Shown in pieces: positions 26,333 through 35,070 of a stretch of DNA of 57,821 nt (the first letter of the stretch is position 1; every line of letters starts with the position of its first letter). Both the position numbers and the translations under genes were made by a program. Under the pieces are notes generated by a model that saw nothing but the letters and a program-made list of their open reading frames with translations, searched no databases and had not been told where the DNA came from. The stretch comes from Ligilactobacillus salivarius DSM 20555 = ATCC 11741 (GTDB taxonomy: Bacteria; Bacillota; Bacilli; Lactobacillales; Lactobacillaceae), in contig NZ_AYYT01000012.1 of the NCBI RefSeq assembly GCF_001435955.1, positions 1 through 57,821 on the forward strand. The letters run 5' to 3'.

Positions 26333-28261
26333 ATGAAGAAAAAAGAGTTATTAGAGTTTGAATCTGCTGGTTATCAACTTGAAATGATATCTAAAACGCA
26401 ACCACAAGGTAATGTTAAACAGCATAGCCAGTATTTGCAATTTGGAGATGGCTATGTTGCTTGTTTACGTGTATATCATTATCCACCACATGGACTACCG
26501 ATGTTTTGGGGAATCACATTAACAAATACGGATTCAACTATGACTATGCTGTCAATTGGTACTGAAGATAAGGATAAAATTAAAGACCAATTATCACGAT
26601 CAGCAGGTGAAAAACACTCTCAAATTTCTGGTAAAGCTAAAGCTGCTGATAATGTTGAGTCGGCTAACACGTATAACGATCAAATGAATTTACTTAAAGA
26701 TATTATTCAACGTAATGAGATTATTAAGAAAGTTTATTTTAGAATTTTCATTTATGCTCAAACAAAGGAAGAATTGGAAAAAAAGATTAAGCTTTTTGTG
26801 AGAAAAAATGGCCAATTTCGTATGGCTAGATATGCTGATGAGCAATTGTTGGATTTTGAAACAAATCTTGTGCCAACAAGCAATCAAGAAAACATGATTA
26901 ATAGACCAAGTTCAACACCTATGTCTGCTTACTCTTTGAGTGGATCGTATCCTTTTAATCACGTCAAACTAGAGGATCCTCGTGGTTCGTATTATGGTTA
27001 TACCTCTACACAAGGAGAAATGATCTGGGATCCGTTTCATCGTGATGAAAAACGAACGAGATCGTTCTTTTTTGTTACTGGAAATGCTGGTATGGGTAAA
27101 TCTACTTTACTTAAAAAGATTAATGACGATGTTTTTGCTAGAGGCGCAATTATACGTAATTTTGACATCTCCAATGAATACAAAGAACAAACTAGATCTC
27201 AAGGTGGAGTCGTTATTAGACTTGATAAACCTGACTATCTAATAAACCCTTTTGAAGTTTTTGCAACAGTTATTGATGATCAAGGTCAAGTTGATGAGAT
27301 ATCAAGCTTTGGCCAACATAAAGAGAAACTCAAGAACTTCTTTAAATTTTTGAATCCAGATGTAAATTCTGATGATTTAACCATGTTTGATACTTGGCTA
27401 ACTGACTTTTATATTACTCAGAATTTATGGATTAAAAACCCACAATCATATTCTGAACCACTTAAGATTACAGGATTACCACATGATATGTATCCAACTT
27501 TACGTGAGTTTGTAGTCTACGCAAATGAACGAAAACGTCAAGCCGAAAGAGATCCTAGAATTAAGCTAACAGACGTAGATACTACTTCCATGAATCGTAT
27601 AACTTCAACGTTTATGAATGCAGAAGCTGCACAAGGGGATATGCTTGATGGGATTACTCGTTTTCCTGACCTTTCAGGCGAACAAGTAGTAACATTTGAT
27701 ATTCAAGGTTTACACGCTCAAGGTGAAGCAATATTTAATGCACAGTTATATTCTGTACTAACTCTGTTATCTGCCGACATCATCAAGAATGGACAAAAAT
27801 TAAGAAAACAACTAGCTAATGGTATTTTAGATGAAAACTTAATCAGTTGGTATTATCTAAACATTGATGAAGTTGAGAATATTATTAATCCTAAGTTCTC
27901 CTTTGGCGTTGAGTTCCTAGCATCAATGATGGAACAGATGCGTAAGAACTTTTGTGCAATTACTATGGCAGCTCCAACAATTAAGGATTTAATCATGGCT
28001 GGATCTACACATGATCCATATATTCTAGCCGTTCAAAAGATATTCTCGCTCTTCCAAATACGTTTCTTTTTTCAAATCTCAGATGACGATATTCCTAGAT
28101 TGGCTACAGCCTTAGGTGGATCTACAACGGCTGATGAGTTACAGTCTCTAACCAAACTACAAAGAGGTCACTGCTTGATGAATATTAACGGTGACAGGAA
28201 TATTCAATTTAAAGTGGACTTAACTGCTGATGAAGAACGTCGTTATGGTGGAGGTATGTAG
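26333..28261 (+). CDS. VirB4/TrsE-family conjugation ATPase (642 aa)
   Basis: GGAGG lies eight bases before the ATG. Walker A is GNAGMGKSTLLK near residue 249; Walker B is in YLNIDEVENII, and the C-terminal half has the VirB4 motifs MRKNFCAITMAAP and FFQISDDDIPRLATALGG. The enzyme energises assembly of and transport through the conjugation channel at the cytoplasmic membrane. It is shorter at the N-terminus than most VirB4 proteins, consistent with the separate TrsD-like chain before it. The following gene starts two bases after its stop. Confidence 0.92.
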   Translation: MKKKELLEFESAGYQLEMISKTQPQGNVKQHSQYLQFGDGYVACLRVYHYPPHGLPMFWGITLTNTDSTMTMLSIGTEDKDKIKDQLSRSAGEKHSQISGKAKAADNVESANTYNDQMNLLKDIIQRNEIIKKVYFRIFIYAQTKEELEKKIKLFVRKNGQFRMARYADEQLLDFETNLVPTSNQENMINRPSSTPMSAYSLSGSYPFNHVKLEDPRGSYYGYTSTQGEMIWDPFHRDEKRTRSFFFVTGNAGMGKSTLLKKINDDVFARGAIIRNFDISNEYKEQTRSQGGVVIRLDKPDYLINPFEVFATVIDDQGQVDEISSFGQHKEKLKNFFKFLNPDVNSDDLTMFDTWLTDFYITQNLWIKNPQSYSEPLKITGLPHDMYPTLREFVVYANERKRQAERDPRIKLTDVDTTSMNRITSTFMNAEAAQGDMLDGITRFPDLSGEQVVTFDIQGLHAQGEAIFNAQLYSVLTLLSADIIKNGQKLRKQLANGILDENLISWYYLNIDEVENIINPKFSFGVEFLASMMEQMRKNFCAITMAAPTIKDLIMAGSTHDPYILAVQKIFSLFQIRFFFQISDDDIPRLATALGGSTTADELQSLTKLQRGHCLMNINGDRNIQFKVDLTADEERRYGGGM

Positions 28262-28262
28262 A

Positions 28263-28460
28263 ATGGCCTTAAAAAAGAAAGTTAGTAAAAGAATATACAA
28301 CTACAGAGGCATTAAAAACGTACGTAATCAAGTTAATCAGAGAAAAAAAGATCTAATTAAAGGTAGAGATATACCTAATTATGATATAGCTAAATTAAAG
28401 TTCATGTTAGTTTCTCTAGTCATCATGGGTATACTGCTGATTATTCTAAAAATATTGTGA
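28263..28460 (+). CDS. Small basic single-pass membrane protein (65 aa)
   Basis: The ATG at 28263 has GGAGG inside the end of the VirB4 gene. The first 45 residues are strongly basic and the last 20 form one membrane helix (FMLVSLVIMGILLIILKIL), so it is probably tail-anchored. It lies between VirB4 and the wall hydrolase. Small proteins at this position occur in several Gram-positive T4SS operons; no function is known to me. Confidence 0.65.
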   Translation: MALKKKVSKRIYNYRGIKNVRNQVNQRKKDLIKGRDIPNYDIAKLKFMLVSLVIMGILLIILKIL

Positions 28461-28470
28461 GGTGAATTAG

Positions 28471-29751
28471 ATGAAAAATTGGATCAAAACTCACAGTAAG
28501 TTACTTGTATTATGTAGCATAGGTGGCCTAGGTGGTTTCTTAATAATCTTAGTTGCTATCTTCACGGTATTATTCTTTAGTAATAATCGTTGTAGCGATA
28601 ATGCTGGTACATCAGATACAGACATTTCATCAGGTTTTACAGGATCTTGGACAACACAAGGGACTGAAGCGTATAAAAATGCTAAAGCAACTTTTGATTT
28701 CTGGGTAAGCAAGGGCATGTCCGGTGCGCAAGCTGCTGGTATTGTTGGTAATATTGGTGGTGCAGAGGATACAGGATTTGTTCTAAATCAAAAAGAAATT
28801 GGAGGCGGTTCTGGTGGTGGATTGTATCAATTCACACCATACACAAAATACTTAAATGATCCTAAGTCTGATAAATCTTGGTCTGTAGTTAACCAAGGTG
28901 AAGTAGTTATGTCTCTAGAGCCACAAACTGTAAGTAGTTTCTTTTCAAAAACTAAAAATAGTTCCCCTGGTGACGCAGCAACTGATTGGATGAATATGTA
29001 TGAAAGACCTTCAGAAAGAGCAAAGGCGACAACTAATAGTATGAGACGATCTGCTGCAGAAAAAGCATATGAACTTTTTGGTGGAGCTAATATCTCCGCT
29101 AAGGATTCCTTACTTGGTGACGTTACAGAAACTTCAGATGTAGGTGTTACTTCAGATTTGCAAAATGATTCTAAAACTTGTTCTGTCTCTTCTGATTCCG
29201 CTAGTGATGGAACTGGTGAGGTTCCTAAAGGTGTTAGGGATAAAATATATGCTGCCAATGAGATTCCTGATAGTTTAAAACCATATCTTTTACCAATTAA
29301 TGTATCAGATGCACGTGGTGTTTCAGGAAAAGGATGGTCACATCCTGGAGGTCAATGTGTTGACTATGTTGTATCAGAAGCAACAGTATTATGGAACAAT
29401 ACGCAATCCTGGTCTTTAGGTAATGGGGTTGATCAAGTTAATTCTGCAATAAAATTTGGCTATGCAGTCAAAGATGATAAGCCACATAAAGGAGATTTAG
29501 TTTCATGCGACGGTACAGATCCAAGTATTGGTCATACCTGGATGGTGGGTCATGTATTTGCAGACGGTTCGGTTTTACTTCAAGAACAAAATTATCCTGG
29601 AAAATCAGGAGATGATATGGGAGCGCCTCTAACTTGGGATGTAGCTGTATTACCACCTTATAAAGATGGTGCTTGGGCTAACTTACCAAATTATGGAGCA
29701 ACCTTAAATCACCCAGTATTTGCCAAACCAGCACACGGTATGAAGAAATAG
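28471..29751 (+). CDS. Membrane-anchored lysozyme/CHAP peptidoglycan hydrolase, VirB1/TrsG-like (426 aa)
   Basis: One N-terminal transmembrane helix (about residues 16-38) anchors the protein. Residues about 65-205 match the phage tail lysozyme domain (SGAQAAGIVGNIGGAEDTGF, then GGGLYQFTPY). A Ser/Asp-rich linker follows, and a C-terminal CHAP domain has its catalytic Cys in HPGGQCVDYV near residue 296 and a histidine in GHTWMVGHV. Two-domain hydrolases of this kind open the cell wall for the mating channel in Gram-positive T4SSs. It is co-transcribed with VirB4. Confidence 0.9.
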   Translation: MKNWIKTHSKLLVLCSIGGLGGFLIILVAIFTVLFFSNNRCSDNAGTSDTDISSGFTGSWTTQGTEAYKNAKATFDFWVSKGMSGAQAAGIVGNIGGAEDTGFVLNQKEIGGGSGGGLYQFTPYTKYLNDPKSDKSWSVVNQGEVVMSLEPQTVSSFFSKTKNSSPGDAATDWMNMYERPSERAKATTNSMRRSAAEKAYELFGGANISAKDSLLGDVTETSDVGVTSDLQNDSKTCSVSSDSASDGTGEVPKGVRDKIYAANEIPDSLKPYLLPINVSDARGVSGKGWSHPGGQCVDYVVSEATVLWNNTQSWSLGNGVDQVNSAIKFGYAVKDDKPHKGDLVSCDGTDPSIGHTWMVGHVFADGSVLLQEQNYPGKSGDDMGAPLTWDVAVLPPYKDGAWANLPNYGATLNHPVFAKPAHGMKK

Positions 29752-29762
29752 GAGGTTATGCT

Positions 29763-30317
29763 ATGAATAAGTATGCAGGTTTATTTCTATGGAGTCTAGT
29801 TGCAGTATTAGCACTAATCGTAATTGCATTTAAACCAGATAATTCAGAAGTAATGGATTTAAAAAATCAAATTGTAAAATTAAATAGTGAGATTGAATAT
29901 AAGAAAGATCAAACCGAGTTAGAATCACCATTAAAGAATAACTTTAACCTAGAGAAATCTAAGCAAGAAACAACTAATAAATTAACCTATGCTTTTACTC
30001 AGCTATTAGGTGGAATTCATGATAATTCAAGTTATGAGAAACAAAAGAAAGAATTACAAAATATTTTAGGTACAGATTTAGAAAACGTAGTATATATGCA
30101 CGGATACAACACTGAATCTAAAAAATGGGTAGTTAATAAGAATGATAGTACAATTGTAGGATTTGATGATATTACTAACAAGTCTGATAGTGTTCTATAT
30201 GTAACGACCACCTATGAACAAGGTACTACAAATCAAAAGATAAAATACATGTATAAAATACATTATGACTTGGAAAACTATAAAGTTTTATCATACAAAG
30301 AACTTAGTCTTAATTAG
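29763..30317 (+). CDS. Single-pass membrane protein, possible VirB8/TcpC-like (184 aa)
   Basis: An N-terminal helix (residues 5-22) is followed by a short coiled coil and a beta-rich outer domain (VVYMHGYN, VLYVTTTYEQ, IHYDLENYKVLSY). Size, topology and position after the hydrolase fit the VirB8/TcpC-type channel subunit, whose sequences diverge strongly. The fold was not confirmed. AGGAGG precedes the ATG. Confidence 0.55.
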   Translation: MNKYAGLFLWSLVAVLALIVIAFKPDNSEVMDLKNQIVKLNSEIEYKKDQTELESPLKNNFNLEKSKQETTNKLTYAFTQLLGGIHDNSSYEKQKKELQNILGTDLENVVYMHGYNTESKKWVVNKNDSTIVGFDDITNKSDSVLYVTTTYEQGTTNQKIKYMYKIHYDLENYKVLSYKELSLN

Positions 30318-30328
30318 GAGGTTTTAGC

Positions 30329-30982
30329 ATGAATAGTCGATTAAGTATCATTAGTTCACTTATTTGTATTATCATATTATCGTGCTTGTTAGTAATCTTC
30401 AAGGTCGATCAATCTAAGATTAATAGGCAGGCAAATGAGCTAACTTTAGAATTAAATAAAAAGAAAAAAGAACTCCAACAAGTAAAAGAGACTCAGCAAA
30501 GAAAGTTTTTAAAACAAGCTAGAAAAAGCAATAATGTTAATGAAAGAACTAGTGCTGAGCAAATTTTAGCCAGTCAAGAATTATCTACTCAAGCAAATAA
30601 ATTTTTTGAAATTGTAACTACGTTTGATTCACAAAAAGATTGGTTGAATCGAGAGAAGAAAGTACAAAGCCTTGTCACACCTAATGTATTGTTAAACAAA
30701 TCTATCTTTAACAATGGATTAGATAATACTGGAAGAAGTATTATTGAAACTACTAAGAGTCATGCTAGTTTTAAAACAGTAACTACACAGTCCGCAATGG
30801 TTAAGGATAATCAAATAGAAGGAATTGTTCATGTTGTTTATGAAGCATGGCAGGATAACCATACTTCAGGTATACGTACTGAAGTTTACCAAGTTAAATA
30901 TTCTTTATTAGAACATAAATTTACAGATATACAAGATTTAGGTATGGAAAATCAAGAAGCCGATATTTCATATCAAAAATAA
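30329..30982 (+). CDS. Single-pass membrane protein, second VirB8-like candidate (217 aa)
   Basis: It has the same layout as the previous gene: one membrane helix (residues 7-24), a Lys/Gln-rich coiled coil (to about 75), then a domain ending in beta strands (IVHVVYEAWQDN, TEVYQVKYSLLEHKF). The two genes are 11 bases apart and probably arose from a similar ancestor or form a pair in the channel. AGGAGG precedes the ATG. It is the last gene of the T4SS operon. Confidence 0.55.
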   Translation: MNSRLSIISSLICIIILSCLLVIFKVDQSKINRQANELTLELNKKKKELQQVKETQQRKFLKQARKSNNVNERTSAEQILASQELSTQANKFFEIVTTFDSQKDWLNREKKVQSLVTPNVLLNKSIFNNGLDNTGRSIIETTKSHASFKTVTTQSAMVKDNQIEGIVHVVYEAWQDNHTSGIRTEVYQVKYSLLEHKFTDIQDLGMENQEADISYQK

Positions 30983-30990
30983 TTAGCAAG

Positions 30991-31027
30991 CACCTCAAAA
31001 TCTAAATTCTAGACTTTGGGGTGTTTA
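30991..31027 (+). terminator. Terminator at the end of the T4SS operon
   Basis: CACCTCAAAATCT pairs with AGACTTTGGGGTG (one bulge) and is followed by TTTATTTT, which runs into promoter copy F. Confidence 0.75.
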
Positions 31028-31030
31028 TTT

Positions 31031-31068
31031 TGGCGAAAGTTCTACTTTAAATCAAATTCTTTTATTCT
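31031..31068 (+). promoter_or_regulatory. Shared promoter module, copy F (before the excisionase)
   Basis: TGGCGAAAGTT at 31031-31041 is followed 32 bp after its first base by TATTCT (31063-31068). The leader matches copy B closely. Excision would thus be switched on together with the transfer genes. Confidence 0.55.
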
Positions 31069-31090
31069 TAAGAAAATTGGAGGTGAGATT

Positions 31091-31372
31091 ATGGCATTAG
31101 AGATGGAGCTTTCACCAGTGACTGAAGAAGCGTTTAAAAAATACTTTCGAGAGTTGTTATTAGAACAAGTTAACGAAATACGACAAGATGAAATTAAAAG
31201 TCGTCCTTATTTGAATAAGAAAGATATGGCTGCCTGGTTAGGTGTCTCTAAAAACACCTTAGACAAATTTATCAAAGCTGGGTTAAAGGTATCAGACATA
31301 AATGGTTCCCAACTAATAGGAAAACAGACCGCTTTAGAGTTTCTAAAAGATCACGAAACTTATATGCTTTAG
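31091..31372 (+). CDS. xis: Excisionase-like HTH protein (93 aa)
   Basis: The ATG at 31091 is preceded by GGAGGTGAG. The C-terminal half contains a helix-turn-helix of the excisionase/MerR-like type (KKDMAAWLGVSKNTLDKFIK) and ends with a short wing. Small proteins of this sort steer tyrosine integrases to excision. It lies 66 bases before the integrase gene on the same strand and has its own copy of the shared promoter. Confidence 0.75.
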   Translation: MALEMELSPVTEEAFKKYFRELLLEQVNEIRQDEIKSRPYLNKKDMAAWLGVSKNTLDKFIKAGLKVSDINGSQLIGKQTALEFLKDHETYML

Positions 31373-31404
31373 GCTTTATAGAATTGAAAATTTTTATTAT
31401 TATA

Positions 31405-31423
31405 AGAAGGAAAGGTTCCTTCT
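31405..31423 (+). promoter_or_regulatory. Hairpin between xis and int
   Basis: AGAAGGA pairs with TCCTTCT across five bases, just ahead of the integrase ribosome binding site (GGAGGG). It may lower integrase translation or read-through from xis; this is untested. Confidence 0.35.
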
Positions 31424-31438
31424 AGTAGGAGGGATTAC

Positions 31439-32551
31439 ATGAGTGATATTAAAGCATACACAAATAAAAAAGGCGATAAATTATATAAATTCAGAATTTA
31501 TGTAGGATTTGTCGATGGTAAAAGTAAATATGTTAATCGAGCAGGATTTAAAACCAAAACTGAAGTTAAAAAAGCTTACCAAGAAGTGAAATTTGCTGCA
31601 TATCAAGGTGAGTATAGACAAGAAAGTAATCTAGATGTAAGTCTAAGAACATTTGGAGATTTATATGATTTTTGGTTTGAACAGTATAAAAATACTGTTC
31701 GAGGATCAAGTTATTATGTTATTAAGAAAGGATTAGACAAGAATGTTTATCCATATTTAAAAAATAAACAACTAAAAAATATTACTTTAATAGATTGTCA
31801 AAATTTGTTTAATAAATTATTGAAAACTAATCCTGGAAATTATGTCATATTATCAATATATACGAAAAAAATTCTACAGTATGCTGTTACTTTAAAATTG
31901 ATACCTGAGAATCCAATGAATAACGTTATTAAGCCTCGTGAAAAAAAGACATATGGTAGTAACAATTATTATAGCAAAGAAGAGTTAAAAACTTTTCTAG
32001 CTTACAGTAAAAAAGAAAAGTTTCATGTATATGTTCTTTTCAGATTACTAGCCTATTCAGGTATGAGAATTGGTGAATTATTAGCATTGAAGGTAGCTGA
32101 CATAGATTTTAATACTTCACAAATATCTATAACTAAAACTATATCTAGTGATGCTGATAGTAGATTTGAACTACACAAACCTAAAACTACCACAGGAAAT
32201 AGAATCATAAGTGTAGATCCTGATACAATCAATTTGGTATCAACTTTAATTAAAGATAAAAAAAAGGATGATTTTATTTTTAGGTTCTATGGTTGCTCCA
32301 AGCCTTATTCTCCTAGAACAGTTGCATTATGGAAAAATAAAATTATAAAAAAAGCTAACCTTAGAAAAATATCATTGCATGGGTTTAGACATACTTATAC
32401 GAGTTTATTATTTGAATCTGGTGTAAACATCAAGAAAATTCAAAAACAACTAGGGCATTCTAAAGTTGAGATGACCTTAAATGTTTATACACATCTGAGT
32501 AGAAATAATAATGATATTGGATCTAAATTCGATAATTATCTCAATAATTAA
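31439..32551 (+). CDS. int: Tyrosine integrase of the conjugative element (370 aa)
   Basis: The N-terminus has an AP2-like arm-binding segment (GDKLYKFRIYVGFVDGKSKY), followed by a SAM-like core-binding domain. The catalytic domain shows the Arg of SGMRIGELLALK (about residue 209), HGFRHTYTSLLF, GHSKVEMT and the nucleophile in VYTHL (about 349). It is intact and typical in length for phage and Tn916-like integrases. Its location at the right end of the transfer genes, next to chromosome-like metabolic genes, marks the likely right boundary of the element. Confidence 0.92.
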   Translation: MSDIKAYTNKKGDKLYKFRIYVGFVDGKSKYVNRAGFKTKTEVKKAYQEVKFAAYQGEYRQESNLDVSLRTFGDLYDFWFEQYKNTVRGSSYYVIKKGLDKNVYPYLKNKQLKNITLIDCQNLFNKLLKTNPGNYVILSIYTKKILQYAVTLKLIPENPMNNVIKPREKKTYGSNNYYSKEELKTFLAYSKKEKFHVYVLFRLLAYSGMRIGELLALKVADIDFNTSQISITKTISSDADSRFELHKPKTTTGNRIISVDPDTINLVSTLIKDKKKDDFIFRFYGCSKPYSPRTVALWKNKIIKKANLRKISLHGFRHTYTSLLFESGVNIKKIQKQLGHSKVEMTLNVYTHLSRNNNDIGSKFDNYLNN

Positions 32552-32892
32552 AATAAAAATAATATTATAATATTGTGACTCAGAACTTTTATAAGAACTT
32601 GAAAAAAATATAAGGATCTAAAATATTCTAAATCCCCATGAAACTTATTATTTTGCATATATAAACAGTTAAAATGAAAAAGTTATTTTAACTTTCTGAA
32701 AAAATATGATTTTTGATAAACATCAAAATTAATCAATAAAGCTATAATGAGATTATATTACACTGTTTGGTTTTCTCTCTATCCATCTTTATGAAAAACG
32801 TACATTTTTTAGAAAGATGAATTAAAAATTAATCATGACAAAAAGCCCCCTAATCTTTATAGTAAATTGGAGACTTTAAAGTGTATCTATTA
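32552..32892. other. A/T-rich right flank of the element (possible attachment site region)
   Basis: No gene is seen in these 341 bases. The part next to int is extremely A/T-rich (AATATTATAATATTG near 32561). A minus-strand terminator for the next gene lies at about 32842-32880 (AGTCTCC / GGGGGCT stem, T run). The attachment site should be here, but no tRNA gene and no convincing direct repeat with 4876-5900 was found. Confidence 0.4.
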
Positions 32893-33417
32893 TTAAACAG
32901 TGTTAGAAGATCTTTGATCTAAGAATTTTTTATACTTTTCAACATACCATGGGTAATATGGACGATTATTTTCTTGATAAAATTTTTTATTCTCTAGCAT
33001 AATGTATCCCAACAACTCATTTTTACCTTTTGTAGTGTTAGGTATAGGCAAAGTATCTTTACCATTTTTATGGGGAACTAATTTAACTTTTGTTGGACGT
33101 TCTAATTTATAATCTATTTTATGTCCTAATTTCTCATAGCTAGCAACTCTTGCATTAAAACTAATAACATCCCCAACAATTAGTTTTCCCAACTCAGCAA
33201 AGCCTTTTGTGTAGTTGAACCACAGATGGTCTGTAACTAGATTGTTATTTATCTTAACATTTTTGAACATAATTGTTGGAGCTAATTTATCTCTATCTAA
33301 TCCACGTCTATATGTAACTTTGTATCCACACCTTGCATATTCAGCTGTAAAATTGTACCGTTTTTGACTTCCTAATTGAAGTAATTTTTCCCGAACATTC
33401 GAATCATGTATAGTCAT
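32893..33417 (-). CDS. Conserved hypothetical protein (174 aa)
   Basis: The start chosen (MTIHDSNVREKL) has GGGGAAAA before it; longer in-frame starts would run into the terminator of rpe. The protein is soluble. Its middle (VGDVISFNARVASYEKLGHK) is compatible with an OB-like barrel and the C-terminus is rich in Tyr and Lys. I do not recognise the family. It is convergent with int and downstream of rpe, separated by a terminator. Confidence 0.6.
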   Translation of the reverse strand: MTIHDSNVREKLLQLGSQKRYNFTAEYARCGYKVTYRRGLDRDKLAPTIMFKNVKINNNLVTDHLWFNYTKGFAELGKLIVGDVISFNARVASYEKLGHKIDYKLERPTKVKLVPHKNGKDTLPIPNTTKGKNELLGYIMLENKKFYQENNRPYYPWYVEKYKKFLDQRSSNTV

Positions 33418-33449
33418 TTTTCCCCACGCTTTCATCAATATATAAAAAT

Positions 33450-33483
33450 AGAAGATACCACTAACCACAGTAGTATCTTCTAT
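33450..33483 (-). terminator. Terminator of rpiA-rpe
   Basis: TAGAAGATAC and GTATCTTCTA form a stem just after the rpe stop codon, followed by T-rich sequence on the minus strand. Confidence 0.7.
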
Positions 33484-33486
33484 ATA

Positions 33487-34134
33487 TTAATTACGTAATT
33501 TATTTATTCTTTCAGCATGAGTTTCATTACCAGAATTAAAAACATATGACCCGGCAACTGCAACTGTTGCGCCAGTTTCTCGACATAACTTAACAGTTTC
33601 TTCGTTAATTCCACCATCAACTTCTATATCAAAATTAAGATTTCGTTCTTCTTTTATTTGATGTAGTTGGCGAATCTTTTCTAATGTTTCTGGTATGAAT
33701 TTTTGTCCACCAAATCCAGGATCAACTGTCATAACAAGTACTTGATCAACAATTGATAGAACACTTTCAATCGCACTAACTGGTGTTCCTGGATTAATTA
33801 CTACTTCAGCTTTAGCATTGTTTTTCTTGATTAAATCTAATGCACGATGAAGGTGTGGTGTAGCTTCATAATGAACACCTACAATGTCTGCACCGGCTTT
33901 TATGAAGTCTTCTACCCAATTTTCAGGGTTATTCACCATCAAATGAACGTCAAAAACCATTTTGCTTTGTGGTCTTAATGCTTTAACTACATTAGCACCA
34001 AAAGATAGATTAGGAACAAAATTTCCATCCATAATATCAATATGGAGATATTCAGCACCGGCATCTTCTACCTTTTGTACATCAGCACCTAGATTTAACA
34101 TATCAGCGCTAAGAATAGAAGGAGCTATTTTCAT
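33487..34134 (-). CDS. rpe: Ribulose-phosphate 3-epimerase
   Basis: A full-length (215 aa) TIM-barrel enzyme converting D-ribulose 5-phosphate to D-xylulose 5-phosphate. Diagnostic segments are APSILSADML, HIDIMDGNFVPN, FDVHLMV, MTVDPGFGGQKFI and VDGGI, which carry the metal-binding His and Asp residues and the catalytic aspartates. It follows rpiA by 16 bases, so the pair supplies the non-oxidative pentose phosphate pathway for pentose fermentation. Confidence 0.95.
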   Translation of the reverse strand: MKIAPSILSADMLNLGADVQKVEDAGAEYLHIDIMDGNFVPNLSFGANVVKALRPQSKMVFDVHLMVNNPENWVEDFIKAGADIVGVHYEATPHLHRALDLIKKNNAKAEVVINPGTPVSAIESVLSIVDQVLVMTVDPGFGGQKFIPETLEKIRQLHQIKEERNLNFDIEVDGGINEETVKLCRETGATVAVAGSYVFNSGNETHAERINKLRN

Positions 34135-34150
34135 ATAAATTCACCTCGAA

Positions 34151-34834
34151 TTATCTGGCTTCAAGAACCTCAGGGCCATCTTGACGCCCAACAATAACAG
34201 TATTTACGATGTCTAAGAATAATCCGTGTTCGACAACTCCTACTTGATTAATTAGGTAATCTCCAAGTTCTTTAGGATTTTCAATTTTACCTAAGTGAAG
34301 ATCGATAATATAGTTATCAGAGTCTGTATGAAGTAAGCTGCCATCTTCATTTTTTCTAAATTTTGGATTTAATCCTTTTTCTTCAAAACGTTTAAAGACA
34401 GTACCACTACCATAAGGGATAACTTCAACTGGTAATGGGAATTGACCTAGATCATCGACCATTTTACTTTCATCGACAATCCACATATTCTTATTAGATT
34501 TAGTTGCAACAATCTTTTCATATAGTAAAGCTGCGCCGCCACCTTTAATTCCTTGGAAATCAGAAGAAATTTCGTCAGCACCATCGATTGTTAAATCAAT
34601 ATGATCAACTTCATCAATATCTTTGATAACAATACCCAAAGACTTAGCTTGTTCAGCTGTTCTAATAGAAGTTGTAACACCAACAATGTCTAGACCTTCT
34701 TCGTTTACACGTTTTCCAAGTGCATCAACCATGTATTTAACAGTTGAACCTGTTCCTAGACCGACAATCATGCCATCTTTAATCCATTCAACTGCCTTTG
34801 TACCTACTAATTGCTTTAATTCATCTTGGTTCAT
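34151..34834 (-). CDS. rpiA: Ribose-5-phosphate isomerase A
   Basis: At 227 aa this matches RpiA in length. [16 protein letters not shown], the DGADEI motif and [14 protein letters not shown] form the active site that interconverts ribose and ribulose 5-phosphates. GGGGTATAATT precedes the ATG, and TATAAT with an upstream TG lies near 34870 on the minus strand. It is the first gene of the rpiA-rpe operon. Confidence 0.95.
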   Translation of the reverse strand: MNQDELKQLVGTKAVEWIKDGMIVGLGTGSTVKYMVDALGKRVNEEGLDIVGVTTSIRTAEQAKSLGIVIKDIDEVDHIDLTIDGADEISSDFQGIKGGGAALLYEKIVATKSNKNMWIVDESKMVDDLGQFPLPVEVIPYGSGTVFKRFEEKGLNPKFRKNEDGSLLHTDSDNYIIDLHLGKIENPKELGDYLINQVGVVEHGLFLDIVNTVIVGRQDGPEVLEAR

Positions 34835-34970
34835 TAATTATACCCCTTTCAAACATCGCATACCTAAATTATACAACAATTAGTATAGTTCCGGCACCAT
34901 GAATAGTAAGTATTTTCAAAATTATTCTAATTATTTACTTAATAGTATTAATCCCATGCATCTTAATAGT

Positions 34971-34993
34971 TCTTATGACAATTGTCATGAAGA
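34971..34993. promoter_or_regulatory. Palindromic operator upstream of the ABC/two-component operon
   Basis: ATGACAATTGTCAT is a perfect 14-bp palindrome at 34975-34988, extended to TCTT...AAGA. It lies about 85 bp before the ABC gene, the expected place for binding of the NarL-type regulator encoded at the end of the operon. Confidence 0.55.
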
Positions 34994-35070
34994 GTAATGA
35001 CTTTCAATTCTACTAACCTTAACTGATTTTGTTTATATTGAAGATGTAATACAGGGAAGGATGATAAATT

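Noticed and set aside
26314..26333. VirB4 split into two frames by a frameshift
   Set aside because: The second gene has its own GGAGG and ATG, and separate TrsD/TrsE-type genes are normal in related systems.
5690..32790. TTTTCTCT shared by left and right flanks as an attachment site
   Set aside because: Eight A/T-rich bases are expected by chance in this DNA, and the surrounding bases differ.
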